Positions 1 to 9,350 of a DNA stretch of 64,000 bases are shown here, one piece after another. The stretch spans positions 399,814 through 463,813 of the forward strand of contig JAAFJY010000002.1 of NCBI GenBank assembly GCA_013299105.1, in the 5' to 3' direction. Each line of letters opens with the position of its first letter. The stretch's first letter is position 1. The translations under genes were made by a program, and so were the position numbers. Under the pieces are notes generated by a model, which worked only from the letters and a program-made list of their open reading frames with translations, was not told the origin of the DNA and made no database searches. This DNA comes from Chitinophagales bacterium (GTDB lineage: Bacteria > Bacteroidota > Bacteroidia > Chitinophagales > Saprospiraceae).

Positions 1-1827
1 TCTTTTGAATACCGCCCCGGTGTTACCATGTTCATCCGCATCGACAATCCCGACGGGGTGGCGGCCAGTTATGCTGGTGGCCTGGGGGTATCCTCGGTAG
101 GCGAATCCAATGCACTGGTCTTGAGCATGCTCAGTACCGTGCCCGACAAGGCCACCCAGGCCATCAATACCCTGATCAAAGCCTATGACCAGTCCAACAT
201 TGAAGAAAAATCCCAGGAAGGCAAGCAAACCCTGCGCTTCATCGACGATCGACTCAATTTCATTTCATCGGAATTGTACGATGTCGAAAAAGACGTAGAG
301 CTATACCGCAAGGGGAACAAGCTGCCCATTGACCTCAATACTTCAGCCAGTGAGATTTTGAATAAAGTCAACTCTCGCGACAACTCTCTGGCCGAATTAG
401 AAATCAGGAATGACCTGCTTACTGAAGTGGCCAATTTTTTCCGCGAAGAAAGCAGCAATTTTCGCCCTTTGCCTTTTAGTTCTGAGTTGCTAGGCGGCGC
501 GATGATTGAATTGATCAGTGCTTACAACGCCAAAATCGAAGAGCGTAAAAAACTGCTGGTCAACCTAAGCGAAGACCATATCGCAGTCAAAAAAGCCAAC
601 AACGATTTAGCAGCCATGCGCGACAACATCCTGCTCAACGTCAGCAGCCTGCAAAGAGAGTTTGCGATCCGCCAAAAGGGGATCCGCCAGCAATTGGACC
701 CGATCCAGTCGCAGGTGGACCTTTTGCCCGAAAAAGACCGCGAGTTGTTGCAGATCATGCGGCAACAAAAAATCAAAGAATCGCTCTTCTTGTTCCTTTT
801 GCAAAAAAGAGAAGAAACTTCCCTCAGCGTGGCCGCACGGGTAGACAATTCCAGGGTGCTGGAGCCCGCCCAGACTCGACAATTGGTGTATCCCAAGGTG
901 CAAAGAACTTACTTGTTTGCCTTGTTGCTGGGCTTGGTGATTCCTGCGGGCATCATTTTCATCCTGGACGCCATGAACGACCGGGTGTATTACGAAAAAG
1001 ACATCCGCAAGCGCACCCAAGCACCTTTTCTGGGGATCATTGGCACCAGCAAAAACGACAACCCGATTGTGGTCAATACAGGCAGCCGCTCGGCCATCGC
1101 CGAAATGTTCCGCTTGTTGCGCACCAATTTGCAGTTCCTGTTTCCAGGCAAGGACAAGTTCAGCCTTTTGATCACCTCCACCACCAGTGGCGAGGGCAAA
1201 ACCTTTGTGACCCTCAACCTGGGCATGAGTTTTGCCATTTCCGGCAAACGCACCATCATTGTAGGATTGGATTTGCGCAAACCCAAGCTGACCGAATACC
1301 TGGGCCAACCCAAAACGGGCAGTGGGGTGACCAATCACCTGGTGGCTGATATTGCCTATGAAGACATTGTGCGCAGTTCGGGCCTGCATGAGCACCTTTA
1401 TTTCATCGAAAGTGGCCCCCTGCCTCCTAACCCCGCCGAACTGCTGATGCTCCCCAAAATGAAAACCCTGATGCAGCGCCTGCGCCAGGATTTTGATGTG
1501 GTCATCCTGGATACCTCGCCGGTGGGCTTGGTAGCCGACGCCCTGTTGTTGGGTGATTTTGTGGATGCCTCCTTGTACGTGACCCGATTTGGGGTATCGC
1601 GCCAACCCGGCCTGGCGATTGCCGACGAGATCTACCGCGAAAAAAAATTGCCCAACCTGGGCCTCATCCTCAATGGGGTAAAAACCAGCGGGGGCTATGG
1701 GTATGCATATGGCCGGGGCTATTATGGATATGGCTATGGGTATTCGTCGGGTTATGGGTATTACCAGGAACAAGCAGGTTTGTTGAATCGACTTTGGGCG
1801 TTTTTACGTGGAAAAGCGCGAAAATGA
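1..1827 (+). CDS. Polysaccharide biosynthesis tyrosine autokinase (Wzc-like BY-kinase), 5' end outside window
   Basis: Frame is open from base 1 with no upstream stop. Walker-type 'TSTTSGEGKTFVTLNLG', 'VVILDTSPVG' and a Tyr-rich C-terminus 'GGYGYAYGRGYYGYGYGYSSGYGYY' are typical of BY-kinases. Confidence 0.93.
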   Translation, partial: SFEYRPGVTMFIRIDNPDGVAASYAGGLGVSSVGESNALVLSMLSTVPDKATQAINTLIKAYDQSNIEEKSQEGKQTLRFIDDRLNFISSELYDVEKDVELYRKGNKLPIDLNTSASEILNKVNSRDNSLAELEIRNDLLTEVANFFREESSNFRPLPFSSELLGGAMIELISAYNAKIEERKKLLVNLSEDHIAVKKANNDLAAMRDNILLNVSSLQREFAIRQKGIRQQLDPIQSQVDLLPEKDRELLQIMRQQKIKESLFLFLLQKREETSLSVAARVDNSRVLEPAQTRQLVYPKVQRTYLFALLLGLVIPAGIIFILDAMNDRVYYEKDIRKRTQAPFLGIIGTSKNDNPIVVNTGSRSAIAEMFRLLRTNLQFLFPGKDKFSLLITSTTSGEGKTFVTLNLGMSFAISGKRTIIVGLDLRKPKLTEYLGQPKTGSGVTNHLVADIAYEDIVRSSGLHEHLYFIESGPLPPNPAELLMLPKMKTLMQRLRQDFDVVILDTSPVGLVADALLLGDFVDASLYVTRFGVSRQPGLAIADEIYREKKLPNLGLILNGVKTSGGYGYAYGRGYYGYGYGYSSGYGYYQEQAGLLNRLWAFLRGKARK

Positions 1828-1926
1828 GCAATTCAGCAATTTTTACCGTGCTGTGATGCGATTTTTGTTGGCAGATGCGTTATCGCTTGCAATTAGTCCC
1901 CTGTTTTAACCTCAAAAGCGATCATT

Positions 1927-2847
1927 ATGCGTTTATCTTTCCTATCCTCTAGTAGAAAATTCTTGGTGGTTTTCTTATTGCTGGGGCTTTTGGCATGTGA
2001 AAAAGAGGAAGAACTCCAGCCCGTTTTGCAAATCCTAAACGAGGGAGATTTTTTGATTTTTCGGGAAATCATCCGGCGCACCAACAATACTGCCATCCTT
2101 TCGGAACCCGGACGGACCTTGTTCATCCCAAATCAACGGGCCTGGGAAAAAATTGGCATCAAGAATGTACAAAAACTGGATTCTTTGAAGCCTGCCGATT
2201 TGGAGTACTATGCTAATCTACATTTCTTGCGTGAAAACTTGAATGCAGACAGCTTGGCGATGCCCACTGAAAATGCCAGTGAATTGACCCGACTTGGGGT
2301 GCCGATTTATGTATCCAAAAATGAAAGAGGAATCTCTGTAAATGGTTTTATTCCTTTTCAAGGCCCAATCAAAGCCATCAATGGTACGGTTTACATCATG
2401 GAAGATATCCTATTCAATAACAAAGTACCCCTTCCTACCCAAGCCAGTTTTGACGCTGATTTGAGCTATTTTGTAGCAGCTGTCAACCGTTCTGGCTTGA
2501 GCTCGGTATTGAGCGGTACGGGGCCTTTTACCATTTTTGCGCCCAACAATGCAGCTTTTATCGCAGCAGGTTATCCTACCATCCAGTCGATCAACAGCGC
2601 CAACCCCAACGTATTGGCCAATTTGTTGAACTACCACGTCATCCAGGGTCGGGTTTTTGCGCCTTTGATCAAAAATGGCGACAATGCCACCCGCATCGCG
2701 GGCAAAAGCATCAAACTGACCTATACCAACATCAATGACATCACCGCACAGGGAACTGGGAATGCCCAAGCGGCCAAGGTGTTGAAGCCCAATGCCAGCT
2801 GTGCCAATGGGGTTATTCATGTGATCTCCAGCGTTTTGCGACAGTAA
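1927..2847 (+). CDS. Fasciclin (FAS1) domain lipoprotein
   Basis: Lipobox-like 'LLGLLACEKEEE'; FAS1-like 'LSSVLSGTGPFTIFAPNNAAF...LLNYHVIQGRV' plus a more divergent N-terminal FAS1-like half. Confidence 0.85.
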   Translation: MRLSFLSSSRKFLVVFLLLGLLACEKEEELQPVLQILNEGDFLIFREIIRRTNNTAILSEPGRTLFIPNQRAWEKIGIKNVQKLDSLKPADLEYYANLHFLRENLNADSLAMPTENASELTRLGVPIYVSKNERGISVNGFIPFQGPIKAINGTVYIMEDILFNNKVPLPTQASFDADLSYFVAAVNRSGLSSVLSGTGPFTIFAPNNAAFIAAGYPTIQSINSANPNVLANLLNYHVIQGRVFAPLIKNGDNATRIAGKSIKLTYTNINDITAQGTGNAQAAKVLKPNASCANGVIHVISSVLRQ

Positions 2848-2994
2848 TTTTTAAGTTCTCAATCCACTAAAGATCCGTTTACGCGTTACAAACGCGTGTA
2901 AAATGGTTCCGGTCAGAGACCTGGCTAGCATCAATTGAGCGAGGGCTGGTGTCGGGTCTCCTGACCGACACCGGGCTTCCGGGGTCGTCTCAAA

Positions 2995-3215
2995 ACTCAA
3001 AGTCAAAAGGTTCTAATGCCACTGCTACGCAGTTTTTAGAGGCTTATTCAGCATTTCGGCTACCATAATGCCACCGCTACGCGGTTTTTGAGTAAAAAAA
3101 GCCCGTAGGGCTGACATTGTGGTAGCGTTGAGAGGCGGAGAATGGTCAAAATGGCGTAGCCATGACATTAGAAAATTACCCTTTGATCATATTTTGACCT
3201 TTTGATACAGCCCCT
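2995..3215. repeat. Intergenic imperfect inverted-repeat element
   Basis: Left 'GTCAAAAGGTTCTAATGCCACTGCTACGC' and right 'GGCGTAGCCATGACATTAGAAAATTACC...TTTTGACC' are imperfectly inverted; internal direct repeat 'AATGCCAC(T/C)GCTACGC(A/G)GTTTTT'. Confidence 0.5.
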
Positions 3216-3514
3216 TACGAGAACTTACCTTTTTTGCCTAGGAACAGGAAAGAAATAAAGTGGACATCTATGACTTTAGAATAAGTCCTATGCGTGGCAA
3301 CGTTATCGCCAAAATCACGGTCAAAATCATGCTGGAAATCAGTGAAAATCAGTTTTATCAGTTTCATCCGTGTTCCCAACTAGCCTCGCGCAGCGAGGCA
3401 ACGAAGATGTCCAATTTATTTTATCTGCGGCCCCTAGACAAAAAAAGACACTGGCTGAAATGCAGATAGAGAACTACCAGTCTTTAACTAAAACCGCTAA
3501 TCCCCCAATCAATT

Positions 3515-4345
3515 ATGCAAGAAAGCAAAGAACTCATCATTGAAGCAGGCCGCGCCAATCGTCAATATTGGCACGACCTCTGGCAATACCGGGAGCTGTT
3601 TTTGATCCTGGCCTGGCGCGACCTTTCAGTGCGTTACAAACAAACCGTGATGGGCGTGGCTTGGGCGCTGATCAGGCCATTTCTCACGATGGTGGTTTTT
3701 ACGGTCTTGTTCGGCAAGGTTGCCAAGCTGCCCACCGAGGGCACTGCGCCTTATGCCCTGATGGTATTTGCGGCCATGCTGCCCTGGCAATTGTTCGCCA
3801 ACGCCCTCAGCGAAACCTCCAACAGCATGATCAACAATGGCAACTTGATCAGCAAGGTCTATTTTCCGCGCCTGATCGTGCCCATTGCTACCATCGTCAC
3901 CGCTTTTGTGGATTTTTTGATCGCATTGGGCATGTTGGTCGTACTCATGGTTTGGTACCAGTATGTGCCATCGGTCCGCATCCTGTTTTTGCCCTTGTTC
4001 ATCCTCCTGGCCCTGGCCGCCAGCATTGGCCCTGGTTTGTGGATCACTGCGGTAAACGTCAAGTACCGCGATTTTCGTTACATCATTCCCTTTTTGGTGC
4101 AGTTCGGTTTGTACGTTTCGCCAGTGGGCTTCAGCAGTACGGTGATCCCGGAGGAATGGCGCTTGGTTTACAGCCTCAACCCCATGGTAGGGGTAATTGA
4201 TGGTTTCCGCTGGTGCATCCTCGGCCCTCCCGCCGAGATTTACTGGCCGGGTTTGTGGCTCAGCATCGGTACTTCGGTGTTCTTGTTGTGGCTGGGGGTC
4301 CGGCAGTTTAGGAAAATGGAGCGGAGTTTTGCGGACTTGGTATGA
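3515..4345 (+). CDS. wzm: Polysaccharide ABC transporter permease (Wzm/ABC-2 type)
   Basis: 'LFLILAWRDLSVRYKQTVMGVAWALIRPFLTMVVFTVLFG' is characteristic of Wzm-type permeases; hydrophobic segments throughout. Confidence 0.92.
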   Translation: MQESKELIIEAGRANRQYWHDLWQYRELFLILAWRDLSVRYKQTVMGVAWALIRPFLTMVVFTVLFGKVAKLPTEGTAPYALMVFAAMLPWQLFANALSETSNSMINNGNLISKVYFPRLIVPIATIVTAFVDFLIALGMLVVLMVWYQYVPSVRILFLPLFILLALAASIGPGLWITAVNVKYRDFRYIIPFLVQFGLYVSPVGFSSTVIPEEWRLVYSLNPMVGVIDGFRWCILGPPAEIYWPGLWLSIGTSVFLLWLGVRQFRKMERSFADLV

Positions 4346-4546
4346 AGTGGCCGCTGGTCATTTCTTGGCCTGCTGCGCAGGCTTTAGGGGGAACACGGAT
4401 GACACAGATGACACGGATTTTCATTGATTGCCAGCATGACCTTGACCATCTCACATTGTCTGAACTGTGATTTTTGTGATGGGCATGATGCTGGGCTATT
4501 AAGCTAGCCCCACGAAGATTCTCCGAACGAAGACGGGGTTTTGTAG

Positions 4547-4900
4547 AGACAGGGCATGCCCTGTCTAACATCACGATAGCACCAAATGCATATTAATTTC
4601 TCCAAAAACCAGGATCAATATCATTTGGTAATTCATTGCACCTATTTTTAATGTTCCAAAAAAGGACTGTGGCAGGCCAGAATGGGGCGATGAAATCCGT
4701 CGCGCATCGAGAAAAGACAAAACCTTTCTCTACGCTGACCTCTTTTTCGAATATAGGTTTTGGGTATTTATGGATTTTTTCCTAACGTTTCTTTAGACAG
4801 GGCGTGCCCTGTCTCTACATTCCCCGTTTTTGAATGTTGGTTTTGGGTGTTTATGAGGTGTTTTTTCCTAACGTTTCTTTAGACAGGGCATGCCCTGTCT
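4547..4900. repeat. RAYT-associated palindromes (copies at 4547, 4795, 4881)
   Basis: AGACAGGGCATGCCCTGTCT or its GCG variant, flanked by GTAGAG on one side and TAA on the other, which defines orientation. Confidence 0.9.
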
Positions 4901-4912
4901 CTACATTCCCTA

Positions 4913-6007
4913 ATGCCTCTTGTGCCTCAATATACCCACTACCTCATCATCGGCTCCGGCCTAACGGGGGCCACCATTGCCCGCATCCTACACGACCGGG
5001 GTGAAAAGGTCCTGGTTTTGGAAAGGCGCGAACATGTGGGCGGCAATGTCCACGACCAAGTCCACCCCAGCGGGATCCGCTACCATACTTATGGGCCGCA
5101 TTATTTTCGGACCAATTCGCCCAAAATCTGGGCTTTTGTCAATCGCTTTGTGGCCTTTCGGCCTTTCCGCGCCAGCCTAAAATCTTGGGTGGATGGGCGT
5201 TATGAAAACTGGCCCATCGCGGCGGATTACTTGAACCGCACAATTGGTCCGGGCTGGCAGCCCGCTTTTCAAGGCCAAGCCGCCAATTTTGAGGCCGCTG
5301 CCCTGGGCCTGATGCCCCGATTGGTGTATGACAAATTCGTTTACGGCTACAACTACAAACAATGGGGCGTAGCGCCCCGCAGCCTGGGTGCGGACTTGAT
5401 CAAACGCTTTGAGGTACGTACCAACAACGAACCCGAACTGAGCCTGCACCAATTCCAGGGCCTGCCCGAACTGGGTTATGCGGCCTGGATGCAAAAAATG
5501 CTGGAGGGCATTCCAGTGCTGTGCGGGGTGGATTATTTGCAAAACCGCTCCGATTTTTCGGCCCGTAAAAAAGTAATTTTCACTGGACCGATCGACGAAT
5601 ATTTTGGCTTCGACCTGGGCCGCTTGCAGTACCGCAGCCAAAGACGCGAGCATACCTACCTGCCCGCTACCGATTGGGTCCAACCCGTGGTGCAAGTCAA
5701 CAACCCCAGCCTGGATGCAGGCCCCCACATCCGCACCCTGGAATGGAAGCACCTGCTGCCGCGTGAGGAAGCCGAAAAAATACGGGGGACGCTTTTGACC
5801 CGCGAGTTTCCTTACAGCCCCAGCGAGCCTAGCGAATACGAGTATCCTTTTCCAGATGCGGCCAACCAAGCCTTGTACCAACAATACCAGGCCAGGGCGA
5901 AGGCAATTCCCAATCTTTTGATCTGTGGCCGCCTGGGCGAATACCGCTATTATGACATGGACCAGGCCATTGGGCGGGCGGTGGTGTTGGCGGGGAGGAT
6001 TGGATAA
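4913..6007 (+). CDS. glf: UDP-galactopyranose mutase
   Basis: FAD-binding 'YLIIGSGLTGATIARILHDRGEKVLVLERREHVGGNVHD' and 'GIRYHTYGPHYFRTNSPKIW' are Glf signatures. Confidence 0.95.
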   Translation: MPLVPQYTHYLIIGSGLTGATIARILHDRGEKVLVLERREHVGGNVHDQVHPSGIRYHTYGPHYFRTNSPKIWAFVNRFVAFRPFRASLKSWVDGRYENWPIAADYLNRTIGPGWQPAFQGQAANFEAAALGLMPRLVYDKFVYGYNYKQWGVAPRSLGADLIKRFEVRTNNEPELSLHQFQGLPELGYAAWMQKMLEGIPVLCGVDYLQNRSDFSARKKVIFTGPIDEYFGFDLGRLQYRSQRREHTYLPATDWVQPVVQVNNPSLDAGPHIRTLEWKHLLPREEAEKIRGTLLTREFPYSPSEPSEYEYPFPDAANQALYQQYQARAKAIPNLLICGRLGEYRYYDMDQAIGRAVVLAGRIG

Positions 6008-6077
6008 ACCTGCGTGCCTTTCTGTCTGAACTGTGATTTTTTTGATTTTTATGATGGGCATGATGTGCGAATTGTAG

Positions 6078-6296
6078 AGACAGGGCATGCCCTGTCTAAC
6101 GCCTCGTTAGGAAGAAAAAGAAAGTAAAAAATCCTCAAAAATCCCTCCTTTGGTGCCCCAAACCCCAAAAATGAACCCGGATACCTGTAGAGACAGGGCA
6201 TGCCCTGTCTAAGGAGATGGTAGAAAAAACACGCCACAAATACCTAAAATCTAGCGTTCAAACGTGTTAATTGTAGAGAAAGGGCATGCCCCGTCT
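6078..6296. repeat. RAYT-associated palindromes (copies at 6078, 6191; degenerate copy near 6277)
   Basis: Same palindrome, in TGTAGAGACAGGGCATGCCCTGTCTAA orientation, directly after the glf stop codon. Confidence 0.88.
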
Positions 6297-6339
6297 AAAG
6301 CAACGTAAGGAATGGCTGGAAGGAGGATTCAATTAGAAT

Positions 6340-6939
6340 TTACGTTTTGGGATTGTAAAACCTATCCTCTTTCCAATTTTGGACATTGTTGTCAATGTAA
6401 TTTTTGATAAAATCGTACTCGGTCTGGTTGCGGATAATGTGGTCATGAAAAAGTCGCTGCCAATCAAATTCGAGGTTCAAGCGATTACAATGTTTAGTGA
6501 TGGCCCCTTTATAGGAACCCATGATGGTTGAAACAGTACGTTTTCCAGGATTGCGCTGCCTGGGGTGGATGAGGGGTTTTAACCCGGTGTTCGGGGTTGG
6601 TTTTGGATGGCTTGTCAACGCAGTTTGGTCGATAGGAGACAGGGCATGCCCTGTCTCTACGGGATCCGGCAGGATGGTCAAGATGCCATGCAAATGATTG
6701 GGCATTACCACAAAGGCATCTAAAGAAATATTCGGGACATGATTTTTGATTTCATGCCACAATACATCTACCACGATTCCAACATGGGACAAATGCATCG
6801 TTTCATTTTCAATTTCACCAAAATAATGTGTCCGGTCTTTGGTACAAATGGTGATGAAATAGGAATCAGGGTTGGAATAATCCCAAGATTGTTTTCTGGC
6901 AGAAGGAATCCGGTATTTGTTTTTGAATTTTTCAGTCAT
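6340..6939 (-). CDS. REP-associated tyrosine transposase (RAYT / Y1_Tnp HUH family)
   Basis: 'DSYFITICTKDRTHYFGEI', HUH motif in 'VVMPNHLHGIL', downstream 'DWQRLFHDHIIRNQTEYDFIKNYIDNNVQNW'. Start chosen at MTEKFKNKYRIP (ATG at 6939) rather than the longer ORF start at 7215. Confidence 0.92.
   Translation of the reverse strand: MTEKFKNKYRIPSARKQSWDYSNPDSYFITICTKDRTHYFGEIENETMHLSHVGIVVDVLWHEIKNHVPNISLDAFVVMPNHLHGILTILPDPVETGHALSPIDQTALTSHPKPTPNTGLKPLIHPRQRNPGKRTVSTIMGSYKGAITKHCNRLNLEFDWQRLFHDHIIRNQTEYDFIKNYIDNNVQNWKEDRFYNPKT
6637..6656. repeat. RAYT-associated palindrome located inside the RAYT coding sequence
   Basis: Exact AGACAGGGCATGCCCTGTCT at 6637-6656, translated in-frame as part of '...PVETGHALSPI...'. 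Confidence 0.95.
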
Positions 6940-7276
6940 TGCACAGGGTTTTGAGGTGTTATGAAATGTACTTTTGCGCAAATAATGTGGCAATCCATTT
7001 CCAAGAACCAGGTCCCACGCATCAAAACCAACCTTAAATTCTGCATTCAGAAACGAGGTTCCATGTAGAAACAGGGCATGCCCTGTCTCCGCAAAATGCG
7101 AAGACGAATTGTATTTAAAGACAGAAACCTGCCCTAAATAACCTTGGTAAATTGGAAATATTGGTGTAGTAAAAATCATAACGCGTTGGGATTCGTCATA
7201 TATATAGGTATGCAAGGATTTTTTGCAGGAATGTTGATTTTTTGATTTTTTCTTTATTTTTTTCTGACATGACCTT

Positions 7277-7914
7277 AGACAGGGCGTGCCCTGTCTCTAC
7301 ATGGACCCCGTTTTGGATATTAGGTTCTGGACATTTTTGGTGTATTTTTTCCTAACGTTGCCTTAGACAGGGCATGCCCTGTCTCTACATGGGCCCCGTT
7401 TTTGGATATTAGGTTTTGGACATTTTTGGTGTATTTTTCCTTACGTTGCCTTAGACAGGGCATGCCCTGTCTCTACATGGGCCCCGTTTTTGGATATTGG
7501 GTTCTGGGCATTTTTGATGTATTTTTCCTAATGTTACCTTAGACAGGGCATGCCCTGTCTCTACATGGGCCCCGTTTTTGGATATTAGGTTTTGGACATT
7601 TTTGGTGTATTTTTCCTTACGTTGCCTTAGACAGGGCATGCCCTGTCTCTACATGAGCCCCGTTTTTGGATATTGGGTTCTGGGCATTTTTGATGTATTT
7701 TTCCTAATGTTACCTTAGACAGGGCATGCCCTGTCTCTACATTGACTCCGGTTTTGGATGTTGGATTCTGGGCATTTATGGCGTATTTTTTTCCTAACGT
7801 TACCTTAGATAGGGCGTGCCCTGTCTCTACATGGACCCCGTTTTGGATATTAGGTTCTGGACATTTTTGGTGTATTTTTTCCTAACGTTGCCTTAGACAG
7901 GGCATGCCCTGTCT
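7277..7914. repeat. Tandem array: eight palindromes at 88-bp (one 90-bp) periodicity
   Basis: Palindrome starts at 7277, 7365, 7453, 7541, 7629, 7717, 7807 and 7895. Intervening sequence is near-identical ('CTACATGGGCCCCGTTTTTGGATATTAGGTTTTGGACATTTTTGGTGTATTTTTCCT'). Confidence 0.96.
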
Positions 7915-7927
7915 CTACATAAAACAC

Positions 7928-9070
7928 ATGCCACCCCTAATCATTTTCAACTCCCATCCCATCCAATACTACGCGCCGCTTTACGCCCGCATGGTCCGCG
8001 AAGGCATTGCGTTGGAACTGTGGTATGGCTCCGACGAAACCCTCGCAGGCGCACGCGACCGTGAATTTGGCGTTGACATCAAATGGGACATCCCCTTGCT
8101 GGAGGGTTACGCATACCGTTTTTTTAAAAACCATTCCCCCCAGCCCGGCATCGGGCGCGGATTTCTGGGCTTGCTCAATTTTGGCATCATTGCTGCCCTG
8201 TGGCGGGCTCCGCGTAGCCTGATCTGGGTACACGGTTGGAGCTATGCTTCCTGCTGGTTGATGCTTATTTTTGGTCGCTTGTTTGGGCACCAGGTGGCCC
8301 TGCGTGGGGAAAATCCCTTGAACCAGGAGCTGCTCAAATCAGGTAAAAATCGCTTTTTAAAACGCCTTTTTTACCAGCACTTTTTGTTTCGCTTCGTGCA
8401 TCATTTTTTGTACATCGGCCAGGAAAACAAGGCTTTTTACCGCTATTTTGGCGTGCCCGAACGGAAATTGCATTTTTGCCCTTATGCCGTCGACAATGAG
8501 CGTTTTCAAGCCGTGGCGCGGCAATATGAGGGGCAAAAACCCGAGCTGCGCCGTGCACTGGGCCTGCCCGAAAATGCCTGGATTATCCTGTTCAGCGGCA
8601 AATACATCCACAAAAAAAGACCCCTGGACCTGCTCCGGGCCTACCATCAACTGAATGACCCCGCCACTGCCCTGGTGATGGTGGGCGAAGGGGAATTACG
8701 CGGAGAAATGGAACAATACATCGCCAAAAACCACTTGAAAAACGTGGTTTTGACGGGTTTCGTCAACCAACAAGAAATCCCGAAGTATTACGCTGCTGCT
8801 GACCTGTTTGTGCTCTGCTCGGGCGAAGGCGAAACCTGGGGCCTGGTGCTCAATGAGGCCATGAATTTCGACCTACCCGTGATTGTATCGGACCTGGCGG
8901 GCAGTGGCCCGGATTTGGCTCCTGATGCCCGCTTTCCCCTGGGCGAGGTGACTGCATTGTGTGAAAAAATCCACATGGTGCGTGAAAAGTCAATTCCCTC
9001 CAACAGCCGACAGCGCATTGACCAGTACAGCTATGCACAGATTATTGAGGCGGTGCGCAGCCTGATTTGA
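7928..9070 (+). CDS. Glycosyltransferase family 4
   Basis: 'IILFSGKYIHKKRPLDLLRAY', 'LVMVGEGELRGEME', 'DLFVLCSGEGETWGLVLNEAMNFDLPVIVSD'. ATG at 7928 preferred; the 7904 start lies inside the palindrome. Confidence 0.9.
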   Translation: MPPLIIFNSHPIQYYAPLYARMVREGIALELWYGSDETLAGARDREFGVDIKWDIPLLEGYAYRFFKNHSPQPGIGRGFLGLLNFGIIAALWRAPRSLIWVHGWSYASCWLMLIFGRLFGHQVALRGENPLNQELLKSGKNRFLKRLFYQHFLFRFVHHFLYIGQENKAFYRYFGVPERKLHFCPYAVDNERFQAVARQYEGQKPELRRALGLPENAWIILFSGKYIHKKRPLDLLRAYHQLNDPATALVMVGEGELRGEMEQYIAKNHLKNVVLTGFVNQQEIPKYYAAADLFVLCSGEGETWGLVLNEAMNFDLPVIVSDLAGSGPDLAPDARFPLGEVTALCEKIHMVREKSIPSNSRQRIDQYSYAQIIEAVRSLI

Positions 9071-9085
9071 AATCGGGTCATGTAG

Positions 9086-9282
9086 AGACAGGGCATGCCC
9101 TGTCTAACGACACGTTAGACAAAAACACCCCCAATGCCCAAATCCCACGCAGAATTTACATAAATCACATGCACAGATATATAATGCCTCCCACATCTCC
9201 AAACAAAAAAGACCTCAAGATGCATTTTGCATTGGAGCAAAATACATCTCCGGGCTAGGCGGAGACAGGGCGTGCCCTGTCC
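9086..9282. repeat. RAYT-associated palindromes (copies at 9086 and 9263)
   Basis: AGACAGGGCATGCCCTGTCT at 9086; inverted-orientation variant AGACAGGGCGTGCCCTGTCC at 9263. Confidence 0.88.
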
Positions 9283-9350
9283 CTACAAAAAATGGTGATT
9301 TAATTGCAAATCTCCCTAAAAACCTTTAATATCGTCTTTAAAAATCCATC

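Noticed and set aside
607-1773. 388-aa antisense ORF opposite the Wzc-like gene
   Set aside because: Low-complexity His/Gln/Val-rich composition typical of antisense reading of a real gene; the sense strand has a convincing kinase.
5177-6088. 303-aa antisense ORF opposite glf
   Set aside because: Sense strand encodes a clear UDP-galactopyranose mutase; the antisense product has no recognisable motif and its start lies in unrelated intergenic DNA.
7451-7639. Small ORFs reading 'ETGHALS' or 'DRACPVST' peptides through the palindromes
   Set aside because: They are translations of the repeated DNA without independent coding evidence.
7277-7914. Possible CRISPR array (regular repeats at an 88-bp period)
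   Set aside because: The sequence between palindromes is itself repeated, not unique spacers. There are no cas genes, and the palindrome is found scattered around the RAYT gene.
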